Shown: positions 37,415 to 46,337 of the stretch, piece by piece
Layout of the letters: the number at the start of each line of letters is the position of its first letter
Numbering within the stretch: position 1 is the first letter of the stretch
From: Wallacemonas rigidus
Taxonomy: Eukaryota > Euglenozoa > Kinetoplastea > Trypanosomatida > Trypanosomatidae
Assembly: GCA_030849045.1 (NCBI GenBank)
Contig: JASAOL010000522.1
Span: 1 to 64,000, forward strand
Length of the DNA stretch: 64,000 bases
Reading direction: 5' to 3'
Made by a program: the position numbers and the translations under genes
Notes under the pieces: generated by a model
The model's database searches: none
What the model was told of the DNA's origin: nothing
Seen by the model: only the letters and a program-made list of their open reading frames with translations

Positions 37415-38223
37415 ATTTCTAGGCGGCTGGTCAAACAACCAACTTGGAGAAAAAGGTCGGTATACGTAAAGGACAGATGAAGGAGTGCACGCGTCTGTCA
37501 AAAAAATATGGCTAGGCTGCGGTCAGTCGAGGGGGTTATCGAGATGAGAGGAGAAAAGAAAAAGAAAACGTACGCAGTGCGTATGAGCTCGAATCTACTG
37601 TAGCGTGTAGTTGTTGCTTTTCTGCGATACGCCTCGGAGAGTCCGAAACAATTTAGAAGAGAGAGATATGGAAAAAAAAAAAGATGAGGAAGTGAAAATT
37701 TTCTAAGATAAGAGATCCCCGGTGTTGAGCAGCTCGAACTGCTTTGTGTGCCTTCTTCGAACTGATGATGCAACACACAAGCTTTTCCTCTGAGCGTGCT
37801 CTCTCTCACTAGTGTCACTTTTTCCGTGTGAATCGATGATCTAGATATTTCTTGTGGTAGGCAGCAACGGAAAAGAAGGAGAAGGACGGTGTGGACAGTA
37901 AGGATTTCGTAAACGATGAGTGTGGGGAACACAGAGGGCTGATGGTGCAGGAGGTGGCTGCGCGATGACAACAACGAATTCGGAAAGCGCGTTCTGCCAC
38001 GTGACTGCGAATGTGTCTCAGCGGAAGAAGGCGATGCGCACGACACGCAGTGGCCCTGTCTCAGGGAGGGGGAGGGGAATTCTGCCAGTCAGACGCACAG
38101 TCACGCGCCCGCGATGTGAAGATGCACAAATTATCGCATCCTCGTTGATGTATTATTTTTTCGGAGATATTTCGAAGCTTTTTTTTTTCGATGTAATCGC
38201 ACATGCGTACATCCAACTCTGCG
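37415..38223. other. Intergenic spacer
   Basis: It is A/T-rich, with A11 near 37672 and T10 near 38180. No gene is seen; minus-strand frames translate to Ser/Phe/Leu-rich chance sequence. Confidence 0.5.
37443..37457 (-). promoter_or_regulatory. Predicted SL acceptor of the PSP1-domain gene
   Basis: CTTTTTCTCCAAG has its AG at 37444-37443, 29 nt before the ATG. CCAG at 37428-37427 is a close alternative. Confidence 0.45.
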
Positions 38224-39087
38224 TTACCACACGGTGAGCGGGTCATGATCCTGTTTGGACACAACGACCGTCACCTTCTCACCAAGTAGCGCCGCCAAGC
38301 GGGCGCGCAGCACACCGTCGAGATATCCGCGCTCCGTGTTGGTGTGCTCACAGAGAATGACCGCCTTGCCCTCCGCGTTTGCAGCGAGCACGTCGTGGTG
38401 GCCCATCTCGCCGCTGAAGAGCACATCTACAGTGGAGGGTAGTTGACGGAACAGTGAGCTGCCACTGCCTGCACAGATAGCTATCGCGCGCACCGCCTGC
38501 GAAGGTGACCAGCCGTCCGGCAACGAGACACGCACAGCAGAGAGTCGCAGCCCGGCCTTGACTTCCTCCACAAGCGTCAGAAACGGCTTCGGCGCGGAGA
38601 GTTGCACGAGGCGGCCCATTCCCGTCTTCACACCGTACGCTTGGTGTGGTGGGAGTGTCTTACCGTTGGATTCGACGGTCATGGGCTGGATGGGGGTGCG
38701 CACGCTGTTCCGCTGAGGGTCCACAATGTCAGCGAGCCAGTCGTTGATGCCGCCCTCGGCCGCGTCCAGCGACGTGTGTGGCGAGTAGATGGAGATGCCG
38801 TCACGCACCGCCTGCAGGACCATCCGCTGCTTCGGGTCCTGCAGCGTCAGCCTCTTCATCGAGGAGAAAATCGGAGGGTGATAGGCAACAATCACTTCAA
38901 TGTTCTGCGTCAGGCATTCGTCCATCACCGCAGCCGTCAGATCGATGGTGAGGAGAACCTTGTTTGACCCATTCGGTTTGGGAGCCTCGACAAGAATTCC
39001 CACGTTGTCCCATGATCGATCCGCCAGTGCGAGCGGCGCGATCTCGGCCATGGCACCGGCCACTGCCTGCAGGAGTGACTGCTGCAT
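38224..39087 (-). CDS. NIF3/DUF34 family protein
   Basis: This is a 287-aa member of the NIF3 family (bacterial YbgI, human NIF3L1, sometimes named GTP cyclohydrolase 1 type 2-like), whose cellular role remains unsettled. Typical features are the N-terminal IAPLALADRSWDNVGILVE, the metal-site region VIVAYHPPIF (His-Pro-Pro), YSPHTSLDAAEGGINDWLA with a further His/Asp, and the C-terminal FSGEMGHHDVLAANAEGKAV and LCEHTNTERGYL. The conserved His and Glu of the dinuclear site (GHHD, HTNTERG) are present. Length matches compact eukaryotic members without the bacterial insert domain. The ATG at 39087 is 14 nt after a TATCTAG acceptor. No targeting signal is evident. Confidence 0.95.
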   Translation of the reverse strand: MQQSLLQAVAGAMAEIAPLALADRSWDNVGILVEAPKPNGSNKVLLTIDLTAAVMDECLTQNIEVIVAYHPPIFSSMKRLTLQDPKQRMVLQAVRDGISIYSPHTSLDAAEGGINDWLADIVDPQRNSVRTPIQPMTVESNGKTLPPHQAYGVKTGMGRLVQLSAPKPFLTLVEEVKAGLRLSAVRVSLPDGWSPSQAVRAIAICAGSGSSLFRQLPSTVDVLFSGEMGHHDVLAANAEGKAVILCEHTNTERGYLDGVLRARLAALLGEKVTVVVSKQDHDPLTVW

Positions 39088-40620
39088 GATGCGTGGAACA
39101 ACTAGATAAAAAGGACGAAAGGCAAACCACCCACGTGAATTGAAAACTAGAATTTTTTTCCCCTATGTGCGGGTGCGTGCAGAGAGCGGGACAATATGTG
39201 CAGAGAAGCGCTGTGGAAGAAGGGAAGATGGAAACAGACAATGCGGAGAGGAACTTTTACCGCACCAACGCGCGTCTAGATGAAGTGACGAGGTGGTGAT
39301 ATGTATGTCTCCCCATGCCGTGCAGATGCACAAGTAGCTCTTTCTGCTTGGGTGTCTGTTCACGCGTCTGCGTGCGCGCGCTGCAAGGATGACCCGACAC
39401 TCCTCTTCTTGTCTTCCTTTTGCGGCTGCCCTTCTGAGTACCAGTGGGCTTGATGAGTATGTTCTTCTCGTTTTGACTTCATTTCTTGTGGCTCGACGAC
39501 GCACGGGAATGCCCCCGCTCGCAACGTGACATCGCCAATCGTTTGTCGAGTTCTAGACGTGGTTCGTGACCCGTATAGAACACACCTGGCCATACGAAAG
39601 CCGCTGATCACACCTGAAGCGGGCGGTATGGACTGGAGCGGAAGAGAAGAAAAAAAAAAAAACATGAGGAGATATAATGGGAGACACGAATGATAGAGAG
39701 GATGGAGAGGGGAAATACGTGGACCTTATATATAACTATGAATGCGCGCGAGAAGCACATCAATCCATTTTTAAACCAACCTAGACTTATGATAAAAATA
39801 TACAAAAAAAAAAGAAGAGTTATCCGAATTGTGCGCCGTTCTCGTTCCGTCCCAACCGTCCTGATCAGGAATAGGCAGAGGCGATGAGGGGGACAGTGGA
39901 GTGGAGTAAACGAGAAGGTGCCTTTAGCAAACTCCGAAGAGAGGGAAACAAAACAAAACAAAACAAAAAAGATGACACGCAAGACGAAAGAAAAAGTGAA
40001 AATATGTGAAACCAGTGAAGGGGGAAATAAAGTAAGGTGGGAACGCTCCCCTTTGTACGCGAAGGCTCAAAAAGAGTAAGGTCCTCTTGTCTTTGGCAGA
40101 TCCTCACTCTGAACCGAAACATCAGACATCACAACACCGAATTTTTTTTTTTTTGCTGTGTCGGATGGAGGAAAGATCAGGATAGAAGCGTACAGGGTTC
40201 GCGATAAAGATAAAACACGAATAGTTTTTTGCGGGATGAACGGCGGAAAGGGGAGAAGGGTAGTTCTGGCAGAACACGCATTCGAAGATGGCTTGCCCAA
40301 GTACAAAAAAAAAAAAAGAAAAAAAAAGCAGAGATCTGTATCGCGATGGAGTAACTACGTGAGGCACCATATTGAACAGTCGAAGAATCAAAGAAGAACA
40401 CGTGAGCACAAAGACTCGCACCGGAGAGAAGAAAGCGTTGTTTAAAGGAGAGTCCACCGATTTGCTTCCCTGCTGCTTCCCTCTCCGTAAAAAACGATCT
40501 CCACAAAAGAGACGCTTTCTCATAAATTTGTGTGCCTTGAACAAAAGAAAAAAAAAACACGCAGACGGAAATGCAAAGGAGAACGTACAGGAGAGGCGTG
40601 AGCACACACACACACACCAC
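39088..40620. other. Intergenic spacer, 1.5 kb
   Basis: It is rich in A tracts (39649, 39800, 40302-40328, 40549) and has T12 near 40143 and a (CA) run at about 40604. Several frames of 80-250 codons read mainly as Phe/Ser/Arg-rich low complexity and are not called. Confidence 0.5.
39102..39122 (-). promoter_or_regulatory. Predicted SL acceptor of the NIF3 gene
   Basis: CCTTTCGTCCTTTTTATCTAG has its AG at 39103-39102, giving a 14-nt 5'UTR. Confidence 0.55.
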
Positions 40621-41259
40621 CTATGACAGGCGATCGTAGGAGTACTTCGCGTACAACGTTGCGAGGCGTTTGCGGCAGAGCCCCATGACGTGATCGACGA
40701 CATGGTGTGATTCCTTCTGGCCGGACTGGCTCGTTTTCTCGAACAAGCGTTCATGAATGAGTGAGTGAACAATGTGGCGAATACTGAGACCGCGTGCGCC
40801 ACCCATGTTGCCAGTGAAAGAAAAGTCGCGAACACGTTGGATTGGTGACGCGCCCCACCACCACCAGCCGCTGTCACAGCGATATTTTCCGCGACAGCGC
40901 GTGTGCACGTTGGTGAAATTGCGAGAGCGCTGAATCACCATCACACCATCCACCTTCTCCACGGACCACCAGTAGTTTTGTGTTTGCAGCACCACGAAGG
41001 TATGGTTGTCTCGCACGTGTCGTGCGACACAATGAGGAAGCATCAAGTGTGCGGTCTCATACTCCTCAGCGGTGAGGACCCGCTCCTTAAGTGCGTCCAC
41101 TTCCATTTCCAAGCGATCGCACAGCTCATCGAGCGTCATGTAGCCACTCATCTTCGCTTGACCGAAGTGTACAGGCTCCACATCAGCATTGAGGTCCAGG
41201 TAGTGCTCGCGCTGCGGTGCCGCCAGCTGCTGTCCAAAGACGTTGGGTGATTCTAGCAT
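40621..41259 (-). CDS. Unknown trypanosomatid-type protein with a four-Trp motif
   Basis: The product is 212 aa from the ATG at 41259. The frame runs on to 41352 only through a T14 splice tract. No family is recognised. The N-terminal segment (EHYLDLNADVEPVHFGQAKM) precedes a helical region (LDELCDRLEMEVDALKERVL). Next comes a beta-rich part with HTFVVLQTQNYWWSVEKVDG, VMVIQRSRNFTNVHTRCRGK and SGWWWWGASPIQRVRDF. The final ~60 residues are basic and helical (IRHIVHSLIHERLFEKTSQS, then VDHVMGLCRKRLATLYAKYS). The 'YWWSVEKVDGVMVIQRS' stretch suggests a compact ordered domain rather than a spurious frame. No signal peptide or membrane span is seen. Confidence 0.82.
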   Translation of the reverse strand: MLESPNVFGQQLAAPQREHYLDLNADVEPVHFGQAKMSGYMTLDELCDRLEMEVDALKERVLTAEEYETAHLMLPHCVARHVRDNHTFVVLQTQNYWWSVEKVDGVMVIQRSRNFTNVHTRCRGKYRCDSGWWWWGASPIQRVRDFSFTGNMGGARGLSIRHIVHSLIHERLFEKTSQSGQKESHHVVDHVMGLCRKRLATLYAKYSYDRLS

Positions 41260-41866
41260 GTCCTTCAAGTGCCAGTGAACCCCAGGACAACACGCTGCGG
41301 TAAGAAGCGCACAATCGCAGGGAACAAAAAAAAAAAAAAAGAAACAAAGCAAGAAAAAGAGCTATCGTTACAAGATACTGGCGCGACCCTGGTGATGATA
41401 GTCTACGTTTTGTTCGTTTTCGCTTCGCAGCGCGGTTCGTCGAAAGCAATCGTGACGCCTCCAATGAGCACGGTTGATGAAGCGCTGAGTTATAAGCGCG
41501 CTGAGACGAAGTAGAAGAGGACAAAAGAAGAAGAAAAAGAAAAAAAGAGGTGGATACCGAAAACGTGATAGCGGCAGAGGAGATAGAGCGTCCAGGCGGG
41601 GGCTGGCGGCTAGGCACGCGCAGCGCTTATCGACAGAGACTGCCTTTCCGTATGAGGCGCAGGGAGCTTCGTGTTACGTAAAAGGAAGAGGAGAAGAGGG
41701 CACCACAAATACAAATTGTCCGGCGAGGATCAAAACACAACCACTCTTACAACGACAACAATCATTACAGTACCTTCTCACGGCGTCGGCGCAGTTCAAA
41801 ATCGACGGCCGCGAAGTACCACCATTCTTTTTTTCTTTTTTTCTCTCTGCGCTTTTTCACCGATGT
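41260..41866. other. Intergenic spacer
   Basis: Purine-rich + strand stretches lie near 41520-41550 and 41680. No gene is seen. Confidence 0.5.
41295..41352 (-). promoter_or_regulatory. Predicted SL acceptor of the four-Trp protein gene
   Basis: A T14 run and pyrimidine-rich sequence end in TTACCGCAG at 41296-41295. The 5'UTR would be 35 nt. Confidence 0.62.
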
Positions 41867-43270
41867 TCACGGTAAATTGAGCTTCTGACGCTTCTTCTCC
41901 AGCCATCGGTATTGATTATACGGGGGTAGAGAGGTCAGCTCACTCGGAAAGCACGCAGCCGGGGCAGCGTCAAACCACGGTGAGCGCAGCAGTACTTCCG
42001 CTCGCGTGCGGTGACCTGGTTCCAGCTGCAGCATCTCCCGCAGGAACGTCACCTCGGGCTGGGCCATGGCGTAGCGTGCGCATCGCGCAGAGAAGGTGCT
42101 GTGTTTTCCCATCGGAATGGACACGGCCGGCACACGTCGTCGGCTCCCACGGCTCCCACCTCCTCCACTCCCACCCTCCCTTCCATCGTCCGATTCACGA
42201 TGTGCGCCGTAGTACGTCTGGCTGCTCGGTGATGGCGAGCCAAGCCAATCTGTGATGTGCTCCAGCGCCTCACGCTCGTTTGTCGCGTTCACAAAGTACG
42301 ATGAGGTCAGCATCTCAAAAAGAATACAGCCGCAGCTCCACAGGTCGACGGCCACGTTGTAGTGTGTCGCGCCGTAGCCGCCGACCAGCACCTCTGGAGG
42401 GCGATACGTGACAGTGCAAGGTGGACCTGTGATGGGCAGCTTCTCCGTGGCGCCGCTGCTTGACGTTGTGGGGACGTGGAAGCGCGCCCAACCGAAGTCG
42501 ATGAGCTTCAGCACGCCCTCGTGGTCGACCATGACGTTGTTGGGCTTGAGGTCGCGATGAATGATGCGACGACGGTGCAGGTAGGCGACCGCGGAAAGGA
42601 GCTGCTTGAACAGGCACTTCACCTCCGCCAGTGGAATGGACGGCCCTGGAACGGCACTCTGGCCGGACCTCGGCGGACGCAGGATGGAAACAAAGTCGTG
42701 TGCGACGACCGGCATGAACAGCAAAATCGAGCCATCAAACAAAATCTGGTAGTCGACAACTTCCACAATATTCGGATGAGACAATGACGTCAAGAGATCG
42801 AGCTCGCGAGAGGTTGTGGTGTGTAGCCCTGTGAACGGCGCACCATGACGGTGTGTGTGCAGCAGCCGGAGCATGCGCTTCATTGTCAGATAAGTGCCCG
42901 TGTGCGTATCGTAGACAATGTAGACCTGTCCAAAGCTGCCCTCACCGATCTTGAGCAAACGACGGTATCGATCGTTCAGCGACTCCAGCGTTGGCAGCGG
43001 CGGGCGAGCGCCAACACCCGTGCTGGAGCTTCCGGCAAACGAGGAGCCCCCGCTCACTTCACCCCGACCTGTGCCATGAACAGGCACGCGATTCGCAGCA
43101 ACAAGGAGTTCCTTGTAGCGGAAGAGAACATCCTGCTTGAACTCGCTGTTCTCTGCTTCTAGCGCACGGCGCGGAGACAGGTCGAGGTCGGCTTCATCGA
43201 GCGGAGGGCTCGCCAACGTCGGTGGGCTAATAAGCGTGTAGCGAAACCGCTTCGTCCGTGTCCCGTGCAT
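41867..43270 (-). CDS. CDK-like (CMGC) serine/threonine protein kinase
   Basis: The product is 467 aa from the ATG at 43270; the codon at 43369 is GTG. All catalytic elements are present: glycine loop IGEGSFGQVY (108-117), Lys131 in YLTMKRM, a helix-C Glu156 in TTTSRELDLL, catalytic HRDLKPNN (238-245), DFG (258-260) and the APE equivalent PPE in TYRPPEVLVG (291 on). HPNIVEVVDY, YLHRRRIIHRDLKPNN and VDLWSCGCILFEML are CDK-like, so it fits the cdc2-related (CRK) or CDK-like group. The PSTAIRE helix is not canonical. The activation segment carries a Ser/Thr-rich insert (FHVPTTSSSGATEKLP). A Gly/Ser/Arg-rich insert lies before the last subdomain. The N-terminal ~100 residues are an extension without known motifs. 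Confidence 0.93.
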   Translation of the reverse strand: MHGTRTKRFRYTLISPPTLASPPLDEADLDLSPRRALEAENSEFKQDVLFRYKELLVAANRVPVHGTGRGEVSGGSSFAGSSSTGVGARPPLPTLESLNDRYRRLLKIGEGSFGQVYIVYDTHTGTYLTMKRMLRLLHTHRHGAPFTGLHTTTSRELDLLTSLSHPNIVEVVDYQILFDGSILLFMPVVAHDFVSILRPPRSGQSAVPGPSIPLAEVKCLFKQLLSAVAYLHRRRIIHRDLKPNNVMVDHEGVLKLIDFGWARFHVPTTSSSGATEKLPITGPPCTVTYRPPEVLVGGYGATHYNVAVDLWSCGCILFEMLTSSYFVNATNEREALEHITDWLGSPSPSSQTYYGAHRESDDGREGGSGGGGSRGSRRRVPAVSIPMGKHSTFSARCARYAMAQPEVTFLREMLQLEPGHRTRAEVLLRSPWFDAAPAACFPSELTSLPPYNQYRWLEKKRQKLNLP

Positions 43271-43325
43271 GCAGAGTAATCGAAAATGGCAGTGATCGAG
43301 ACGACGCGTGGGGCCGTCGACGCAT
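43227..43325 (-). other. Upstream ORF overlapping the CDK-like kinase start
   Basis: An ATG at 43325, 2 nt inside the predicted mature mRNA, opens a frame of 32 codons. It ends at a TAG 44 nt past the kinase ATG, in a different frame. If the mapped acceptor is right, scanning ribosomes meet it first, so it would repress kinase translation. Confidence 0.45.
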
Positions 43326-44153
43326 TCTATGAGAGGTAAAGAAGGTAGAGAGAGAGGTGGAGTACGCACTGGTCAATGTCGCCGCTTCTCAGGAGTAATT
43401 GCGTAGGAGCGGCAAACAGAAAACGAAACTGAACAACACTCATGCTGAGTGTGACTTCAGCATAGAACACACACGACACGCGACAATCGTGTGTTGATGC
43501 CAGTGTGCAGTGGCGTCACGCGGTATAAAAAGCGAAGCGTTCCCATGAGCCACATCCATCGCGCGAGGGCGATGGCGCTCACACGCCCAACGGAAACGCA
43601 GGAGCCTCTGGCGTGGCGCACTTGGCCTTCGCTACTGCCGTTCTTCCTGTGTGCACGGCACGCCTTTCGGTATAACGTTAGAATTCGAAGTGTTGCCAAC
43701 AAACACAGCAGAAAAAAAAAAACGAGGCTTCGTCATAATCGAACAGATTGGTTGTTAAGTAGGCTTTGAAAAAAAAAGTTGGGTCGCACCCAGGGATATG
43801 GGAGTCTAATCGTAAACAGGTACACACTCCCTTTCACTCTGTGATACACACCGTCTCTTTTTTTTTTCCACCGTTCGTGCCGCTGTCCGTCAAGAGAAGC
43901 AAGCAACATCAAGAGGGCGAAAAACGTGCCTGACAAATCGCATCTCTCGCCCCTGATCTGCCGTCGCCTCCACATAAACACGGGTGTCGAGAACAGACGC
44001 GCCTTGTTCAACGTGGCTTTCTGAAGACATCTCCCCTGTTTTCCTTTTTCGGTAGCCTCTGTCTTTTTTTTTTTTTCTAGTGCGTTCTTTGTGCTGCACA
44101 TTTTTGGATAAATTGTGGTCTTTTTTTTTTGATTACGGGTGTTAGGATTGACT
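43271..44153. other. Intergenic spacer
   Basis: It contains T-runs on the + strand near 43860 and 44065 and just after the SerRS stop (44122). No gene is seen; a 122-codon minus frame (43733-44101) is Lys/Arg-rich chance sequence. Confidence 0.5.
43327..43365 (-). promoter_or_regulatory. Predicted SL acceptor of the CDK-like kinase gene
   Basis: CTCTCTCTCTACCTTCTTTA, then CCTCTCATAG, has its AG at 43328-43327. The 5'UTR is 56 nt and contains an upstream ATG. Confidence 0.6.
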
Positions 44154-45590
44154 TTACTTTTTGGCAGTGGCCGCCTCAGGCTCGGGAAGCTCCTGCGTGT
44201 AGCGCAGCATCTCCGTGCCCATCATGTAGGGTCGGAGCACCTCGGGAATGACGACGCCCTCCTCGGTCTGGTAGTTCTCACAGATACAGCACATGGTGCG
44301 GGTCACGGCGCACAGGGTTCCATTGAGCATGTGGCAGTACTCCTTGGTTGCATTGGCGCTCTGACCGCGCATGTTTGGGCCGAAGCGGCAGTTCACGCCG
44401 CGGGCCTGATAGTCTGTGCAGTTGGAGCAGGACACGAGCTCGCGGAAAGCGCCGGAGCCAGGGAACCAGGCCTCCAGGTCGTACTTTTTCGCCGCGGCGA
44501 GGTTGAGGGCGCCGGAGCAGATGTTGATCACACGATAGGGCAGGCCAAGGCTCTCGTTGAAGTCCTGAGACGCGCGGATCATCTCCTCGAGGTGCTTCCA
44601 CGACTCTTCCTCGCGTGGAGAGCAAACAATGAACTGCTCAATCTTGTCGAACTGGTGAACGCGGAAAATACCCAGCGTGTCGCGGCCGTGTGCACCGGCC
44701 TCCTTACGGAAGCACGACGACATGCCAGCGTACCGAATGGGCTCTGGAAGCTCGGTAAACCAGCGGTCGTGGTGGTAGGCGGCGATAGGCGCCTCGCTGG
44801 TGGCGATAAGGTACTTTTCATCACCGTCACCGCTGACCTTGTACAGGGACTCGTCGAACTCCGAGAGCTGGGCGACCTCGCCCATGAACTCCTTGTTAAG
44901 GAAGAAAGGCGGGTAGAATGGTGTGTAGCCACGCTGCACGAGGAAGTTGAGAGCGTACGAGACGATCGCAATCTGCAGCTGGACCAGGCCACCCTTGAGC
45001 ACGTACGCGCGACCGCCAGACATGGCTGTGACTGCCTTACCCGTGTCCATCATGCCCAGGCGAGTCATGATGTCGACGTGGTTCAATTTCATACGGCGCG
45101 TGACGTCACCAAACGTGCGGACAGTGACGTTGCCGGTGTCCTCGTCGTTTGAGACCGGAACGGACTCGTGAAGAACGTTGCCCATGCTCATGATGACCTT
45201 GTCTCGCGCAGCGACGAGCTCGCCGGCCTGCGTCGCCAGCTCCCCGACCTGTGCGTTGAGCTCCTTCGACAGCGCCATGAGCTGCTTCACACAGAGCACA
45301 GACACCTTATCGGCGTCCAGAGTACCGGCCTTGGCGTCTGCCAGAACTTGGGCGGGAATATCCGCCGTCTCGCCCTCCGCTTCCTTGGCCTTCTTCTTGG
45401 CACCGACGGCCTTGCTGCACGTGTTAATCATCTTTTTACTCGCCTCCGTGAGGAACTGCGTGCGGCGCCACTGCTGATCAAGATCGATGACGCGGTCCAC
45501 GCGTGCGGGATCTGAGTAGCGACGACGCTCCGACTCGCGGAGGAGATCCGCCGTGGAGGGGTCGCGGAAAAGCTGGACGTCAAGGCCCAT
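44154..45590 (-). CDS. SerRS: Seryl-tRNA synthetase
   Basis: This 478-aa class II enzyme charges tRNA-Ser (and tRNA-Sec) with serine. The N-terminal tRNA-binding arm is a long coiled coil (about 30-135), beginning with the eukaryote-type MGLDVQLFRDP. The catalytic core shows the TSE loop (TSEAPIAAYH, 264-273), motif 2 CFRKEAGAHGRDTLGIFRVH (293-312) with its class II Arg, the serine-specific Glu in HQFDKIEQF, and motif 3 near the C-terminus (NGTLCAVTRTMCCICENYQ). Length is like that of other eukaryotic cytosolic SerRS. No presequence is seen. In trypanosomatids one nuclear SerRS usually serves the cytosol, and import of charged tRNA supplies mitochondria; this is family knowledge. A Lys/Glu-rich insert (AVGAKKKAKEAEGE) lies in the arm. 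Confidence 0.98.
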   Translation of the reverse strand: MGLDVQLFRDPSTADLLRESERRRYSDPARVDRVIDLDQQWRRTQFLTEASKKMINTCSKAVGAKKKAKEAEGETADIPAQVLADAKAGTLDADKVSVLCVKQLMALSKELNAQVGELATQAGELVAARDKVIMSMGNVLHESVPVSNDEDTGNVTVRTFGDVTRRMKLNHVDIMTRLGMMDTGKAVTAMSGGRAYVLKGGLVQLQIAIVSYALNFLVQRGYTPFYPPFFLNKEFMGEVAQLSEFDESLYKVSGDGDEKYLIATSEAPIAAYHHDRWFTELPEPIRYAGMSSCFRKEAGAHGRDTLGIFRVHQFDKIEQFIVCSPREEESWKHLEEMIRASQDFNESLGLPYRVINICSGALNLAAAKKYDLEAWFPGSGAFRELVSCSNCTDYQARGVNCRFGPNMRGQSANATKEYCHMLNGTLCAVTRTMCCICENYQTEEGVVIPEVLRPYMMGTEMLRYTQELPEPEAATAKK

Positions 45591-46337
45591 TATTGCGTCG
45601 GGTGCCTCTTATCTGCTGGTTCGCTTTCGGTGGTTAGTTGACTGGTACTTCTCCTTCCTGATTCAAACGGAAGGATGGTAAAAACAAAAGAAAAGAGGAA
45701 GCTGATGACGTTCACTGGCGTGCAGATCATCGAGGCGCACAGACGGACGACGAACCCATGAGAACAGGAAGTGGGTCGGGCAGAGGGAAAACGGTGATGT
45801 GATAAAGGTAGTGCATTCGTATCGCTCTGAGAAGCGCGAATCACGCACGAAAACAACAGGGTCAGACATGGGAAAAACCCTCGGCGACGCGGATACGTCA
45901 AGCAGCCAGACAGCAAGGAAGATACAGGAGTGGGCAGAAGTGGTACGCGCAGCGATGTGAGGTCCGCGTTCGCACCTTCCGTTTCTCCGCCGCATATGTG
46001 CTTTTGTCCTTCTCTTCACGTGACCTCTTCACACGCCGTGAGGACAAGCTTGACACGGGAACATGAGGGTTTCAGAAAAAATCAGAAGAAAAGGACAGAT
46101 GAAGTGAATTGGAAGAACAGACATATACATGTTCACACGCACACACACACACACGTCAGCGGCGAATGGAAGTGATCGTGTATGAGGAGGACGTCCAAAT
46201 ACCATGACCGCACGTAATTACATCGGAGAAACCAACAAGAACAGCAACAACAACAACAGAGAGCCATCAGCGCACGGTGGTGGTGCTTTGAGACAGTGAC
46301 GCCGGCATCCATGAAGGCAACACCTCGTCACACAGTC
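45591..46337. other. Intergenic spacer
   Basis: It has a CA run near 46140-46154 and a CAA repeat at 46244-46258. No gene is seen. Confidence 0.5.
45658..45706 (-). promoter_or_regulatory. Predicted SL acceptor of the SerRS gene
   Basis: TTTTCTTTTGTTTTTACC and CATCCTTCCG lead to GAATCAG at 45659-45658. The 5'UTR would be 67 nt. Confidence 0.58.

Noticed and set aside
44139-45152. 337-codon plus-strand frame
   Set aside because: It is the antisense shadow of seryl-tRNA synthetase.
46244-46258. CAA repeat considered as part of a mobile-element tail
   Set aside because: It is a short microsatellite with no target-site duplication or element body beside it.
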